A stretch of DNA of 64,000 nt, from the NCBI RefSeq assembly GCF_031880315.1, contig NZ_CP134771.1, positions 2,666,001 to 2,730,000 of the forward strand, given 5' to 3'. Below are positions 56,497 through 64,000 of this stretch, piece after piece; the stretch's first letter is position 1; each line of letters starts with the position of its first letter. A program made the position numbers and the translations under genes. The notes under the pieces are model-generated. The model was not told where the DNA came from. It searched no databases and saw only the letters and a program-made list of their open reading frames with translations. The stretch is from Pseudomonas baltica. GTDB lineage: Bacteria; Pseudomonadota; Gammaproteobacteria; Pseudomonadales; Pseudomonadaceae.

Positions 56497-57380
56497 TGGT
56501 CAGCCTGCGCCGCGGGGCGCTGACTGTGCTGCTGGGCCTGAGCGCCTGTGCCACGGCCTGGGCCAGGCCTGATCCGAATCAGCCGATGGACGACGCGATT
56601 GTGCATAGCCGTGGCACGGGCTATCACTTTCAGACGCTGACACTGGATTCGACCGATGGCCAACGCCACTACCAGATCTGGATCGGCAAACCGGAGCACC
56701 CGGTGCCCGCCTCCGGTTACCCGGTGCTGTACATGCTCGACGGCAATGCGGCCTTGGGCGCGCTCAAGCCCGATGACCTGCGGGCGCTGAATCAAGGCGC
56801 GGCGCCGGTGCTGGTAGCGGTCGGTTATGCCGGTGGCAAGCGTATCGACCGCGACGGCCGGACCCTGGATTACACCCCGGGACCACGGGGCAGCGACCCG
56901 CTGACGCAACTGCCCAGCGGCGGCGCGGAGGCGTTTCTGGATCTTCTGGAGCAGCGCATCAAGCCGGCGGTGGCACAGCGCCTGGTGGTGGATAACCATC
57001 AGCAGACCCTGTGGGGACACTCTTATGGGGGCCTGCTGGTATTGGATGCGCTGCTGACCCGGCCGCACAGCTTCCAGCATTACGCGTCGGCCAGCCCATC
57101 CTTGTGGTGGTGGGGGCCGGCGCGCATGAACGCGGCGGTTGCCGGATTGGCGCCGCGCCTGCAGGGGCAATCCACGAGTTTGCTGTTGATGCGCGGTGAA
57201 GATGAACCCGGGCAACCCCATGCTCAGCCAATGCCCGGGGTACAGGCTGATCAACCGATGCTGGACTTGCTCAGGGCACTGCAGCCGATGCCCGGGTTAC
57301 AGGTGCAGTACCGGAGTTTCCCCGGGCTGAATCATGGGCCGATGCTGGAAGCCTCGCTACGCTATCTGTTGCGACACTGA
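56496..57380 (+). CDS. pfeE: Periplasmic enterobactin esterase PfeE-like
   Basis: Alpha/beta-hydrolase of the esterase D / Fes-IroE type, 294 residues. The nucleophile Ser176 lies in LWGHSYGGL and the catalytic His280 in PGLNHGPM. A signal peptide (MVSLRRGALTVLLGLSACATAWA) suggests the periplasm, where PfeE-type enzymes cut ferric-enterobactin so iron can be released. ATG at 56496 overlaps the pfeA stop (TGATG), so the two are translationally coupled. The order pfeR-pfeS-pfeA-pfeE matches P. aeruginosa PA2686-PA2689. Confidence 0.85.
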   Translation: MVSLRRGALTVLLGLSACATAWARPDPNQPMDDAIVHSRGTGYHFQTLTLDSTDGQRHYQIWIGKPEHPVPASGYPVLYMLDGNAALGALKPDDLRALNQGAAPVLVAVGYAGGKRIDRDGRTLDYTPGPRGSDPLTQLPSGGAEAFLDLLEQRIKPAVAQRLVVDNHQQTLWGHSYGGLLVLDALLTRPHSFQHYASASPSLWWWGPARMNAAVAGLAPRLQGQSTSLLLMRGEDEPGQPHAQPMPGVQADQPMLDLLRALQPMPGLQVQYRSFPGLNHGPMLEASLRYLLRH

Positions 57381-57389
57381 ATACACCCA

Positions 57390-57478
57390 TGTAGCGAAGG
57401 GGCTCGTCCCCGATACGAAGTGCCTGCCAGATCGATGTGGCTGACATTCCGCTATCGGGGGCAAGCCCCCTCGCTACA
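57390..57478. repeat. REP palindrome pair (GTAGCGAGGGG-type)
   Basis: TGTAGCGAAGGGGCTCGTCC and the inverted GGGGGCAAGCCCCCTCGCTA plus CA flank a 50-nt centre after pfeE. Confidence 0.85.
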
Positions 57479-57521
57479 GTTGCGCTATGTCATCTTCGAG
57501 GACACGAAATCATTTGACCAA

Positions 57522-57535
57522 ATTAACTGGTTAGT
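57522..57535. promoter_or_regulatory. Candidate TetR operator of the quinate cluster, copy 1
   Basis: ATTAACTGGTTAGT shares TAAC[CT]GGTT[AC]GTAC with the reverse complement of the site at 61497-61510. It lies 150 nt before the dehydrogenase start. Confidence 0.55.
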
Positions 57536-57684
57536 ACAATTTACTGGCAAGCGCCTTGTCGCCCGTGAACCTGTCCGCAGGTACCCAAAATAACAATGGC
57601 GTGGACGCTCGTCCGTCTGCGCTCGTGTGGCACTCCCACGGCCCTCGCCGGCCGGCCACTTGGAACCAACAAAGGCATTCGTGT

Positions 57685-58545
57685 ATGTCCCAGAATAAAA
57701 AAGCCAGCGTCCTGGCCGGCCTGATCGGCGCCGGCATCCAGTTGTCCCGTACCCCTGCCCTGCACGAGCAGGAAGGTGCCGCCCAGGGCCTGGGCTATCT
57801 GTATCGGCTGATCGACCTCGACAAGCTGCAACTCGACACCAGTCACCTCGAAGAACTGCTCACCGCCGCCGAGCGCATGAGCTATACCGGCCTGAACATC
57901 ACCTTCCCTTGCAAGCAGGCGATCATCCCCCTGCTCGACGACCTGTCCGCCGAAGCCCGCGGCATCGGCGCGGTCAATACCGTGGTGCTCAAGGACGGTA
58001 AACGCGTCGGCCACAACACGGACTGCCTCGGCTTTGGCGAAGGCTTCAAGCGCGGCATGGCCGGTGTCGCCCGTGAACGCGTGGTGCAAATGGGCGCAGG
58101 CGGCGCCGGTGCGGCCGTGGCTCATGCGCTGATCGCCGAAGGTGTGCAGCAACTGACGATTTTCGACGTCGAAGCCAGCCGTGCCCAGGCACTGGTCGAC
58201 AACATCAATGAGCATTTCAGCGGCCAGCGCGCAGTGCTCGGTACCGACCTGAGCGCCAGCGTCGGCGCCGCCGACGGCCTGGTCAACACCACGCCCATGG
58301 GCATGGCCAAACTGCCGGGCATGCCAGTACCCAAGGCGCTGCTGCGCGCCGACCTGTGGGTAGCGGAGATCGTCTACTTCCCGCTGGAAACCGAACTGCT
58401 GCGCGAAGCCCGGGCGCTGGGTGCACGCACCCTCGACGGCGGCACCATGGCGGTGTTCCAGGCGGTCAAGGCGTTCGAGCTGTTCAGTGGCATCGAGCCC
58501 GATGCCCAGCGGATGGTCGAGCACTTCAATAGCATGAATGGCTGA
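57685..58545 (+). CDS. Quinate/shikimate dehydrogenase
   Basis: NAD(P)-dependent oxidoreductase of the shikimate dehydrogenase family, 286 residues. The catalytic Lys lies in NITFPCKQAIIPLLD, the substrate site in GAVNTVV and HNTDCLGFGEGF, and the nucleotide fold in QMGAGGAGAAVAHAL. It lies near quiC and a TetR regulator with a shared operator sequence, so it is likely catabolic (quinate or shikimate to dehydro-form) rather than the biosynthetic AroE. The ATG at 57685 has AAAGG nine to fourteen nt upstream; a longer frame from 57556 lacks a site. Confidence 0.85.
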   Translation: MSQNKKASVLAGLIGAGIQLSRTPALHEQEGAAQGLGYLYRLIDLDKLQLDTSHLEELLTAAERMSYTGLNITFPCKQAIIPLLDDLSAEARGIGAVNTVVLKDGKRVGHNTDCLGFGEGFKRGMAGVARERVVQMGAGGAGAAVAHALIAEGVQQLTIFDVEASRAQALVDNINEHFSGQRAVLGTDLSASVGAADGLVNTTPMGMAKLPGMPVPKALLRADLWVAEIVYFPLETELLREARALGARTLDGGTMAVFQAVKAFELFSGIEPDAQRMVEHFNSMNG

Positions 58546-58550
58546 TCATC

Positions 58551-58623
58551 CCTTTCGCGGGCAGAACCCGCTCCCACAGGGTATCGCGTGCACCTGTGGG
58601 AGCGGGCTTTGCCCGCGCAAGGG
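58551..58623. repeat. REP palindrome pair (GTGGGAGC-type)
   Basis: CCTTTCGCGGGCAGAACCCG plus CTCCCACAGG and the inverted CCTGTGGGAGCGGGCTTTGC plus CCGCGCAAGGG lie 12 nt apart between convergent genes. Confidence 0.9.
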
Positions 58624-58650
58624 CCCGCTGCATCACCGTAGATTGGCGGA

Positions 58651-59319
58651 CTAAACCAGCAAATACCGCAGCACCGAATCGCAGATCATCTGCCGATGGC
58701 TCTGGCGCAGTTGCGCATCGCCGAAGTCCACCTGGAACAACTCGCCAAAGGTGTGGCGGTTGGACACTCGATAGAAGCAGAACGAACTGATCAGCAGGTG
58801 TACATCGATCGCCTGCAAACCACCGCGAAAGACCCCCAGCTTGGCCCCTCGCAGCAATATCTCGTCCAGCGCCAGCAACACGCTCTTGTTCATCGAACGG
58901 ATCGTCTCGGACTGTTTGACGTATTCGCCCTTGTGCATGTTTTCGTTGCACACGATGCGCACGAAATCGACATTGCGATCGTGGTGATCGAAAGTGAATT
59001 CCACCAGCCGGGTAATCCCTTCGACAGGATCAAGTTCGGCCAGGTGCAGGTCGTTCTCGGTGTTGCGGATATCACCGTAGAGCTTCTCGAGCACCTCGAC
59101 GTAGAGCTGCTCCTTGCTGCCGAAGTAGTAATAGATCATGCGTTTGGAGGTTTGCGTGCGCTCGGCGATGGCATCGACGCGGGCGCCCGCCAAGCCTTGC
59201 AGGACAAACTCGGTGATGGCCGCCTGCAGAATATTCTCACGGGTCTTTTCAGGGTTGTTCTTGCGCGATTTGCGCGGAGCCGCGGCAGGCTCGACGCCAG
59301 GGTCTTGAATTATTGTCAT
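58651..59319 (-). CDS. TetR family regulator, probably of the quinate/shikimate cluster
   Basis: A DNA-binding repressor of 222 residues. The N-terminal helix-turn-helix (about 24-70) reads TRENILQAAITEFVLQG...VDAIAERTQTSKRMIYYYFGSKEQLY; the C-terminal ligand domain holds VEFTFDHHDRNVDFVRIVCNENMHKGEY. The ATG at 59319 follows GAGCG on the minus strand; the frame to 59352 adds eleven residues. It lies between the dehydrogenase and quiC, and matching pseudo-palindromes near both promoters suggest it represses both. Confidence 0.83.
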   Translation of the reverse strand: MTIIQDPGVEPAAAPRKSRKNNPEKTRENILQAAITEFVLQGLAGARVDAIAERTQTSKRMIYYYFGSKEQLYVEVLEKLYGDIRNTENDLHLAELDPVEGITRLVEFTFDHHDRNVDFVRIVCNENMHKGEYVKQSETIRSMNKSVLLALDEILLRGAKLGVFRGGLQAIDVHLLISSFCFYRVSNRHTFGELFQVDFGDAQLRQSHRQMICDSVLRYLLV

Positions 59320-59430
59320 GGGGCGCTCGTGGCCGACGTGAATCAGCTCCAATTATGAAGTCCGTGGCCGGGGTAAGGGAAGCCTGCAGGCGCCTGAATC
59401 AGACGTCGCCCCGCAGGCTGTCGCTTCGAC

Positions 59431-61341
59431 TTAGAGTTTTGCGTGGCGGATGCCACCGGCGCGGGCCTTGGCCATGGCAGCCAGGCGCACAGCTACGTTT
59501 GCCGCACCGTAGCCAGCATAATCGCCGCGACGCTGGATGATTTCGAAGAAGAAGCGATCTTCGAACGGTTCGGTGTACACGTGAAACAGCTCGCCGCCGT
59601 TGGCGTCACGATCGTAAAGCACGTTGTAGTACGCCAGTTCGCTGAGGAATTCGTCATCGAAATCGAAGCGCGCTGCCAGGTCGTCGTAGTAATTGAGCGG
59701 GATATCGAGCAATGCCACACCCGACTCCTTGGCTTTGCTGACGGCGGCGAAGATGTCATCGCAATCGAAAGCGATGTGATGCACGCCCGAACCGCGGTAG
59801 GTCGACAGTGCATGGGAAATCGCCGTATTGCGGTTTTCCGAGACATTCAACGGCAGTCGAATGGTACTGCAGCGGCTGCGGATCGCACGGCTTTTGACCA
59901 GCCCGTACGGGTCAGGCAGCACCACCTCGTCGTCCGCCTTGAAGTCCAGCAGGCTCTTGTAGAACAGCACCCAGCTGTCGAGGCTGTCTGGCGGCAGGGC
60001 CATGGCCATGTGGTCGATGCGCTTGAGGCCGACGGTGCTCGGCGGCAATGGCTTGATGTCGAAATCGGTGTCGTAGATGGTACGCCCGTCGGCGTCCTGA
60101 TCGACCAGATAGATCAGGCTGCCATCGGGGGCGCGCACGGCCGCCAGATGGCGCTCGTTGGGGCCGACCAGGCCGCGATAAGGCTGACCGCGGTAGTCGA
60201 TGGCCCGTTGCAGCGCGCTGGCGCTATCCTTGACCCGGATCGCCGTGGCGCAGAGCGACGGCCCGTGGGATTCGAAGAAGCTGTGGGCGAAGGAGTACGG
60301 CTCGGAGTTGAGGATCAGGTTGATATCGCCCTGGCGATACAGCTCGACGGCCTTGGAGCGGTGCTTGCCCGACGCGGTAAAGCCCAGGCGCTGGAACCAG
60401 TGGCCCAATTTGGCGCCCAGCGCTTCGTCGACGGCGAACTCGAGGAATTCGACGCCATCGTAGGTGCTGGCCTCGGGCGGCGAGAAGAGGATATCGATGT
60501 TCGGTACTGGCTCGGCTTCCTGCTCCAGCACCTTGCGGGTTTTCTCTTCGAGATACAGCAGCGAACGCAGGCCATCGGCCGCGTTGGCGCGCGGCGGTGC
60601 AGCGCGGAAACCGTCGTTGAAGATCTCCAGCGACAGCGGACCGGTGTAGCCGGACTTGATGATCGGCGCGAGGAAGTTGGCCAGGTCGAACTCGCCCTGC
60701 CCCGGGAAGCAGCGGAAGTGGCGGCTCCATTCCAGCACGTCCATGGCCAGGATCGGTGCATCGGCCATTTGCACGAAGAAGATCTTGTCGCCCGGGATAT
60801 TGGCGATGGCGCTCGGGTCGCCCTTGAGCGACAAGGTGTGGAAGCTGTCGAGCAATACGCCCAGGCTCGGGTGATCGGCCTGCCGGACGATGTCCCAGAC
60901 TTGCTGATAGGTATTGACATGGCGGCCCCAGGCCAGCGCTTCGTAGCCGATGCGCAGATTGCGGGCGCCGGCGCGCTCGGCGAGCAGGCGCATGTCGTCT
61001 ACCAGAATCTGCTGGTCGCCCACCGAATCGGCGGAGGCGTTGCTGCACACCAGTACCAGATCGGTGCCGAGCTCCTGCATCAGGTCGAACTTGCGCTCGG
61101 CCCGGTCCAGGTTGCGCGCCAGCTTGTCGCGGCGGCAACCTTCAAAATCGCGAAAGGGTTGGAACAGGGTGATGTCGATGCCCAGATCGGCGCACATCTG
61201 CCGGACTTCACGCGGGCTGCCGTCGTAATACAGCAGGTCGTTTTCAAAGATCTCGACACCATCGAAACCCGCAGCGGCAATGGCTTCGAGTTTTTCCGGC
61301 AGGGTACCGCTCAAGGAGACGGTGGCAATCGAACGGTGCAT
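59431..61341 (-). CDS. quiC: 3-dehydroshikimate dehydratase, two-domain QuiC1
   Basis: Enzyme of 636 residues that turns 3-dehydroshikimate into protocatechuate. The N-terminal TIM barrel (about 1-270, xylose-isomerase-like) has AAGFDGVEIFENDLLYYDG, ILVDDMRLLAERAG and VLLDSFHTLSLKGD; the C-terminal half (about 290-630) is a 4-hydroxyphenylpyruvate-dioxygenase/VOC-like domain with IDHMAMALPPDSLDSWVLFYKSLLDF and HHIAFDCDDI. This two-domain form is the QuiC1 type of Pseudomonas. The ATG at 61341 has GGAG seven nt upstream. It is divergent from an MFS permease. Confidence 0.93.
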   Translation of the reverse strand: MHRSIATVSLSGTLPEKLEAIAAAGFDGVEIFENDLLYYDGSPREVRQMCADLGIDITLFQPFRDFEGCRRDKLARNLDRAERKFDLMQELGTDLVLVCSNASADSVGDQQILVDDMRLLAERAGARNLRIGYEALAWGRHVNTYQQVWDIVRQADHPSLGVLLDSFHTLSLKGDPSAIANIPGDKIFFVQMADAPILAMDVLEWSRHFRCFPGQGEFDLANFLAPIIKSGYTGPLSLEIFNDGFRAAPPRANAADGLRSLLYLEEKTRKVLEQEAEPVPNIDILFSPPEASTYDGVEFLEFAVDEALGAKLGHWFQRLGFTASGKHRSKAVELYRQGDINLILNSEPYSFAHSFFESHGPSLCATAIRVKDSASALQRAIDYRGQPYRGLVGPNERHLAAVRAPDGSLIYLVDQDADGRTIYDTDFDIKPLPPSTVGLKRIDHMAMALPPDSLDSWVLFYKSLLDFKADDEVVLPDPYGLVKSRAIRSRCSTIRLPLNVSENRNTAISHALSTYRGSGVHHIAFDCDDIFAAVSKAKESGVALLDIPLNYYDDLAARFDFDDEFLSELAYYNVLYDRDANGGELFHVYTEPFEDRFFFEIIQRRGDYAGYGAANVAVRLAAMAKARAGGIRHAKL

Positions 61342-61690
61342 GTTTCCACTCCAAATGGCGGCTGAAACGGCCTTGCTGCAGGCCCTGTTTCCACTGCGCG
61401 CCAGGTTTCGGACACGCCGGCCCGCAGGTTGAAAGTGCGGGCCGATCTTGGGCGAGAATTCTGTTGGTGACGATTCTATAGCGCAATTGAGTGCGTACGA
61501 ACCGGTTAGTTTTGTGTGCGATAATCGGCCAGACCACCGCGTTGTTAATTGACGATACCTTTGATGATCAGCACCATCCACCCCCTTAGTGAAGCCCTTC
61601 CAGGTGTTAAATGCCAGCCAGGGCCTCAGGTTACTCCTACTCAGTGCATAGACCCTGAGAGTCGCCCATAAAAATTTCAACAAACGGTAA
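61342..61690. other. Divergent promoter region of quiC and MFS permease
   Basis: The 349-nt gap holds a probable TetR operator (61497-61510) and AT-rich stretches near 61470-61490 and 61540-61560 where promoters may lie. No gene is seen. Confidence 0.6.
61497..61510. promoter_or_regulatory. Candidate TetR operator of the quinate cluster, copy 2
   Basis: ACGAACCGGTTAGT is a pseudo-palindrome built as AC-N-AACCGGTT-N-GT. Its reverse complement shares 12 of 17 bases with the region at 57521-57537 before the dehydrogenase gene. Confidence 0.6.
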
Positions 61691-63025
61691 ATGCTCATGT
61701 CTGCGATAGCCCGTCCACTCGACAAGGCCGCGACGCCAGGTATCGGTGAAAAAATCCGCAGTGGCCTGGCCGTCGGCAAAACCCGCTGGGGCATGCTCGC
61801 CCTGGTGTTCTTTGCCACCACCCTGAACTACATCGACCGTGCCGCCCTGGGCGTCATGCAGCCTATCCTCGCCAAGGAAATGAGCTGGACGGCGATGGAC
61901 TACGCCAACATCAACTTCTGGTTCCAGGTGGGGTATGCCGTCGGCTTCCTGCTGCAAGGGCGGTTGATCGACAAGATCGGCGTGAAACGGGTGTTCTTCT
62001 GCGCCGTACTGTTGTGGAGCCTGGCGACCGGCGCCCACGGGCTGGCCACTTCGGCGGCGGGCTTCATGGTCTGCCGGTTCATCCTCGGCCTGACCGAAGC
62101 CGCCAACTACCCGGCCTGCGTGAAGACCACGCGGCTGTGGTTCCCGGCCGGCGAGCGGGCGATCGCAACGGGTATCTTCAACGCCGGCACCAACGTCGGC
62201 GCCCTGCTGACGCCGCTGATGCTGCCGCTGATCCTCAGTGTGTGGGGCTGGCAGGCGGCGTTCCTGTGCATTGCCTTCCTGGGGCTGTTCTGGGCAGTGC
62301 TGTGGGGCCTGAAATACTTCAATCCCGAAGATCACCCGCGCCTCAGCGAAACCGAGCGCGCCTACGTGATGGGCGAACCCGAGCCGGATCAGCAAGGCGT
62401 GCCCTTCCATCGCATCCTGCGCATGCGCGGCACCTGGGCATTCGCCGGGGCCTTCATGTGCACGGCGCCGGTGTTCTGGTTTTACCTGTACTGGCTGCCG
62501 CCGTTCCTCAATCAGCAATACAACCTGGGCATCAACGTGACCCAGATGGGCATTCCGCTGATCATCATCTATGTAGCGGCGGACTTTGGCAGCATCGGCG
62601 GCGGGATTCTGTCTTCCTGGTTGATCGGCCGCGGCATGCAGCCGGTGAAGGCGCGCCTGGTGTCGATGCTGGTGTTCGCCCTGACCATCATCAGCGTGAT
62701 CTTCGCCGCCGGCGCCACCAGCCTATGGGTCGCCGTCGCCGCCATTTCGGTGGCGATCGCCGCGCATCAGGCCTGGACCGCGAATATCTGGAGCGTAGTG
62801 ATGGACTACACGCCCAAGCACATGATGAGCACCGTGTTCGGTTTCGGCAGCATGTGCGCGGCAGTGGGTGGGATGTTCATGACCCAGATCGTCGGCTATA
62901 TGCTGACCAAGACCAACAACAACTACGCGTTGCTGTTCACGCTGATCCCGGTGATGTACTTCATCGCCCTGAGCTGGCTGTACCTGATGGCGCCACGCAA
63001 GGTGCCGGTGCTGGATCAGGCCTGA
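61691..63025 (+). CDS. MFS transporter, probably for shikimate/quinate
   Basis: Inner-membrane permease of 444 residues with about twelve hydrophobic segments. The region NYIDRAALGVMQPILAKEMSW and GFLLQGRLIDKIGVKRVF identifies the ACS (anion:cation symporter) family of acidic sugar and aromatic acid carriers. It is divergent from quiC and probably imports quinate or shikimate. Start codons ATG at 61691 and 61697 are both possible; I keep the first because the site is weak for both. Confidence 0.85.
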   Translation: MLMSAIARPLDKAATPGIGEKIRSGLAVGKTRWGMLALVFFATTLNYIDRAALGVMQPILAKEMSWTAMDYANINFWFQVGYAVGFLLQGRLIDKIGVKRVFFCAVLLWSLATGAHGLATSAAGFMVCRFILGLTEAANYPACVKTTRLWFPAGERAIATGIFNAGTNVGALLTPLMLPLILSVWGWQAAFLCIAFLGLFWAVLWGLKYFNPEDHPRLSETERAYVMGEPEPDQQGVPFHRILRMRGTWAFAGAFMCTAPVFWFYLYWLPPFLNQQYNLGINVTQMGIPLIIIYVAADFGSIGGGILSSWLIGRGMQPVKARLVSMLVFALTIISVIFAAGATSLWVAVAAISVAIAAHQAWTANIWSVVMDYTPKHMMSTVFGFGSMCAAVGGMFMTQIVGYMLTKTNNNYALLFTLIPVMYFIALSWLYLMAPRKVPVLDQA

Positions 63026-63043
63026 TTCTGCGGCAGTCTCGCG

Positions 63044-63111
63044 GGCCTCTTCGCGGGCAAGCCTTGCTTCCACAGGGGTACCCGTGTGGAGGCAAGGCTT
63101 GCCCGCGAAGG
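63044..63111. repeat. REP palindrome pair (GTGGGAGC-type)
   Basis: GGCCTCTTCGCGGGCAAGCC plus TTGCTTCCACAGG and the inverted CCGTGTGGAGGCAAGGCTTG plus CCCGCGAAGG lie 4 nt apart between convergent genes. Confidence 0.9.
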
Positions 63112-63125
63112 ACGCGCCACACCGC

Positions 63126-63998
63126 TCACATCTTGCGCGATGCCCGCCGCTGCAACCATGCTGCGGCGATACCGCTGGCGCAGATCACCGCAATGCCGAT
63201 CTGCGCGGTCAGGCTCGGCGTGTGGTCGAAAATCAGATATCCCAGGATTCCCGCGAAGACGATCTGCGCATAACCAAAGGGCGCCAATACCGCCGGCGGC
63301 GCGTGGCGGAAGGCTTGGGTCAGAAACAAATGGGCGCCCATCCCGCAGCCGCCCAGCGCCAGCATCAACACCCCGTGCCAGAACGTCGGCCACTGCCAGT
63401 AGAACGGCACGATAGCGCTCATCAGCAGCGTGTTGAAAATGCCCGCAAAGAAATTACTGGTGGTCGGGCTGTCGACCCGCGCCACCAGCCGGGTCAGCAG
63501 TTGATAGAAGCTGAAACACAGTGCCGAACAGAACGGGAGCAGGATCGCCGGCGTGAACAGTTCTCCGCCGGGATGCACGATCACCATCACCCCGCAAAAG
63601 CCCACCAGCACGGCGATCCATTGGCCGGTGCTGACGTTCTCCTTGAGCAGCGGTACCGACAGTGCTGTCACCAGCAAGGGCGCGAGGAAGTTGACCGCAG
63701 TCGCCTCTGCCAGCGGGATGTATTGCAGGGCTGTGACGAACAGCATGCTGGTGCCGAGCAGACACAGCGCGCGCACCACCTGGAGCACCGGACGTTTGGT
63801 GCGCAATACGCGCAAGCCGGACTGCGGCAGGAAGATGCCCATCATCAACAGCGTGTGGATCAGGTAACGCACCCAAATGACCAGCATCACCGGGTAAAAG
63901 CCCGACAGATACTTGGACAACACATCGTGGCCAGCGAACAGCAGAGTCGCTGACAACATCACCAGAATGCCCTTGAAAGGCTGGCTGGTGGCGGTCAA
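63126..63998 (-). CDS. EamA/DMT family transporter, start near or beyond window edge
   Basis: Inner-membrane transporter of 290 residues with about ten hydrophobic segments in two EamA repeats (about 9-135 and 150-285). LAEATAVNFLAPLLVTALSVPLLKE and APFGYAQIVFAGILGYLIF are typical. The apparent start is a TTG at 63998, two bases from the edge, so the true start may lie beyond the window. The substrate is unknown. It is convergent with the MFS gene and separated from it by a REP pair. Confidence 0.82.
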   Translation of the reverse strand: MTATSQPFKGILVMLSATLLFAGHDVLSKYLSGFYPVMLVIWVRYLIHTLLMMGIFLPQSGLRVLRTKRPVLQVVRALCLLGTSMLFVTALQYIPLAEATAVNFLAPLLVTALSVPLLKENVSTGQWIAVLVGFCGVMVIVHPGGELFTPAILLPFCSALCFSFYQLLTRLVARVDSPTTSNFFAGIFNTLLMSAIVPFYWQWPTFWHGVLMLALGGCGMGAHLFLTQAFRHAPPAVLAPFGYAQIVFAGILGYLIFDHTPSLTAQIGIAVICASGIAAAWLQRRASRKM

Positions 63999-64000
63999 CG

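Overview
The window is a typical Pseudomonas chromosome segment, with high GC, gene order matching the P. aeruginosa ileS-ribF-murJ / rpsT / creA-proB-obgE / rpmA-rplU / ispB neighbourhood, and many Pseudomonas-type REP palindromes between genes. Catabolic genes and two REP families (GTGGGAGC... and GTAGCGAGGGG...) suggest a fluorescens/putida/syringae-type species rather than P. aeruginosa. I saw no rRNA, tRNA, CRISPR, prophage or insertion sequence.

Layout. 1-5842: partial ileS, ribF, murJ (minus strand) and rpsT (plus). 5918-8009: a visibly AT-richer pair, a frameshifted thiamine-diphosphate enzyme and a carboxymuconolactone-decarboxylase-like gene, lying between rpsT and creA. 8223-13267: creA, proB, obgE, rpmA, rplU and divergent ispB. 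13429-16456: yjdM, a small gene behind a Fur box, an FKBP isomerase, a DUF6482 gene, a UPF0114 membrane protein and an unknown. 16841-25196: a Lon-like protease, DUF3015, DUF4105, a small lipoprotein, a GreA/GreB-like factor and ettA. 25429-29719: a sugar-acid style cluster (MFS permease, IlvD/Edd dehydratase, FadR-type regulator) with two matching operators. 29927-35377: a MorA-like cyclic-di-GMP enzyme, a 40-bp tandem repeat and glyA. 35457-41713: secreted serine protease, yjiA-yjiX-btsT, a MapZ-like PilZ protein and a HAD phosphatase. 41977-46229: radA, mscL, a ferredoxin-NADP reductase and rlmG. 46298-48972: the cioA-cioB-DUF2474 bd-type oxidase behind an ANR box. 49469-51846: a purine permease overlapping trmA. 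52027-57380: a pfeR-pfeS-pfeA-pfeE ferric-enterobactin system. 57685-63025: quinate/shikimate catabolism (dehydrogenase, TetR regulator, quiC, MFS permease). 63126-end: an EamA transporter, possibly cut by the window edge.

How the genes work together. Housekeeping blocks cover translation (ileS, rpsT, rpmA, rplU, obgE, trmA, rlmG, ettA), cell wall and quinones (murJ, ispB), and proline and one-carbon metabolism (proB, glyA). Accessory blocks are self-contained: transporter, enzyme and regulator for a sugar acid; the same for quinate/shikimate; and sensor, regulator, receptor and esterase for enterobactin. No wholly new system is evident. The items most worth a second look are the AT-rich enzyme pair with its frameshift, the shared operator in the quinate cluster, the twin GntR operators, a REP element read as the C-terminus of a permease, and the dyad next to the ANR box of cioAB.
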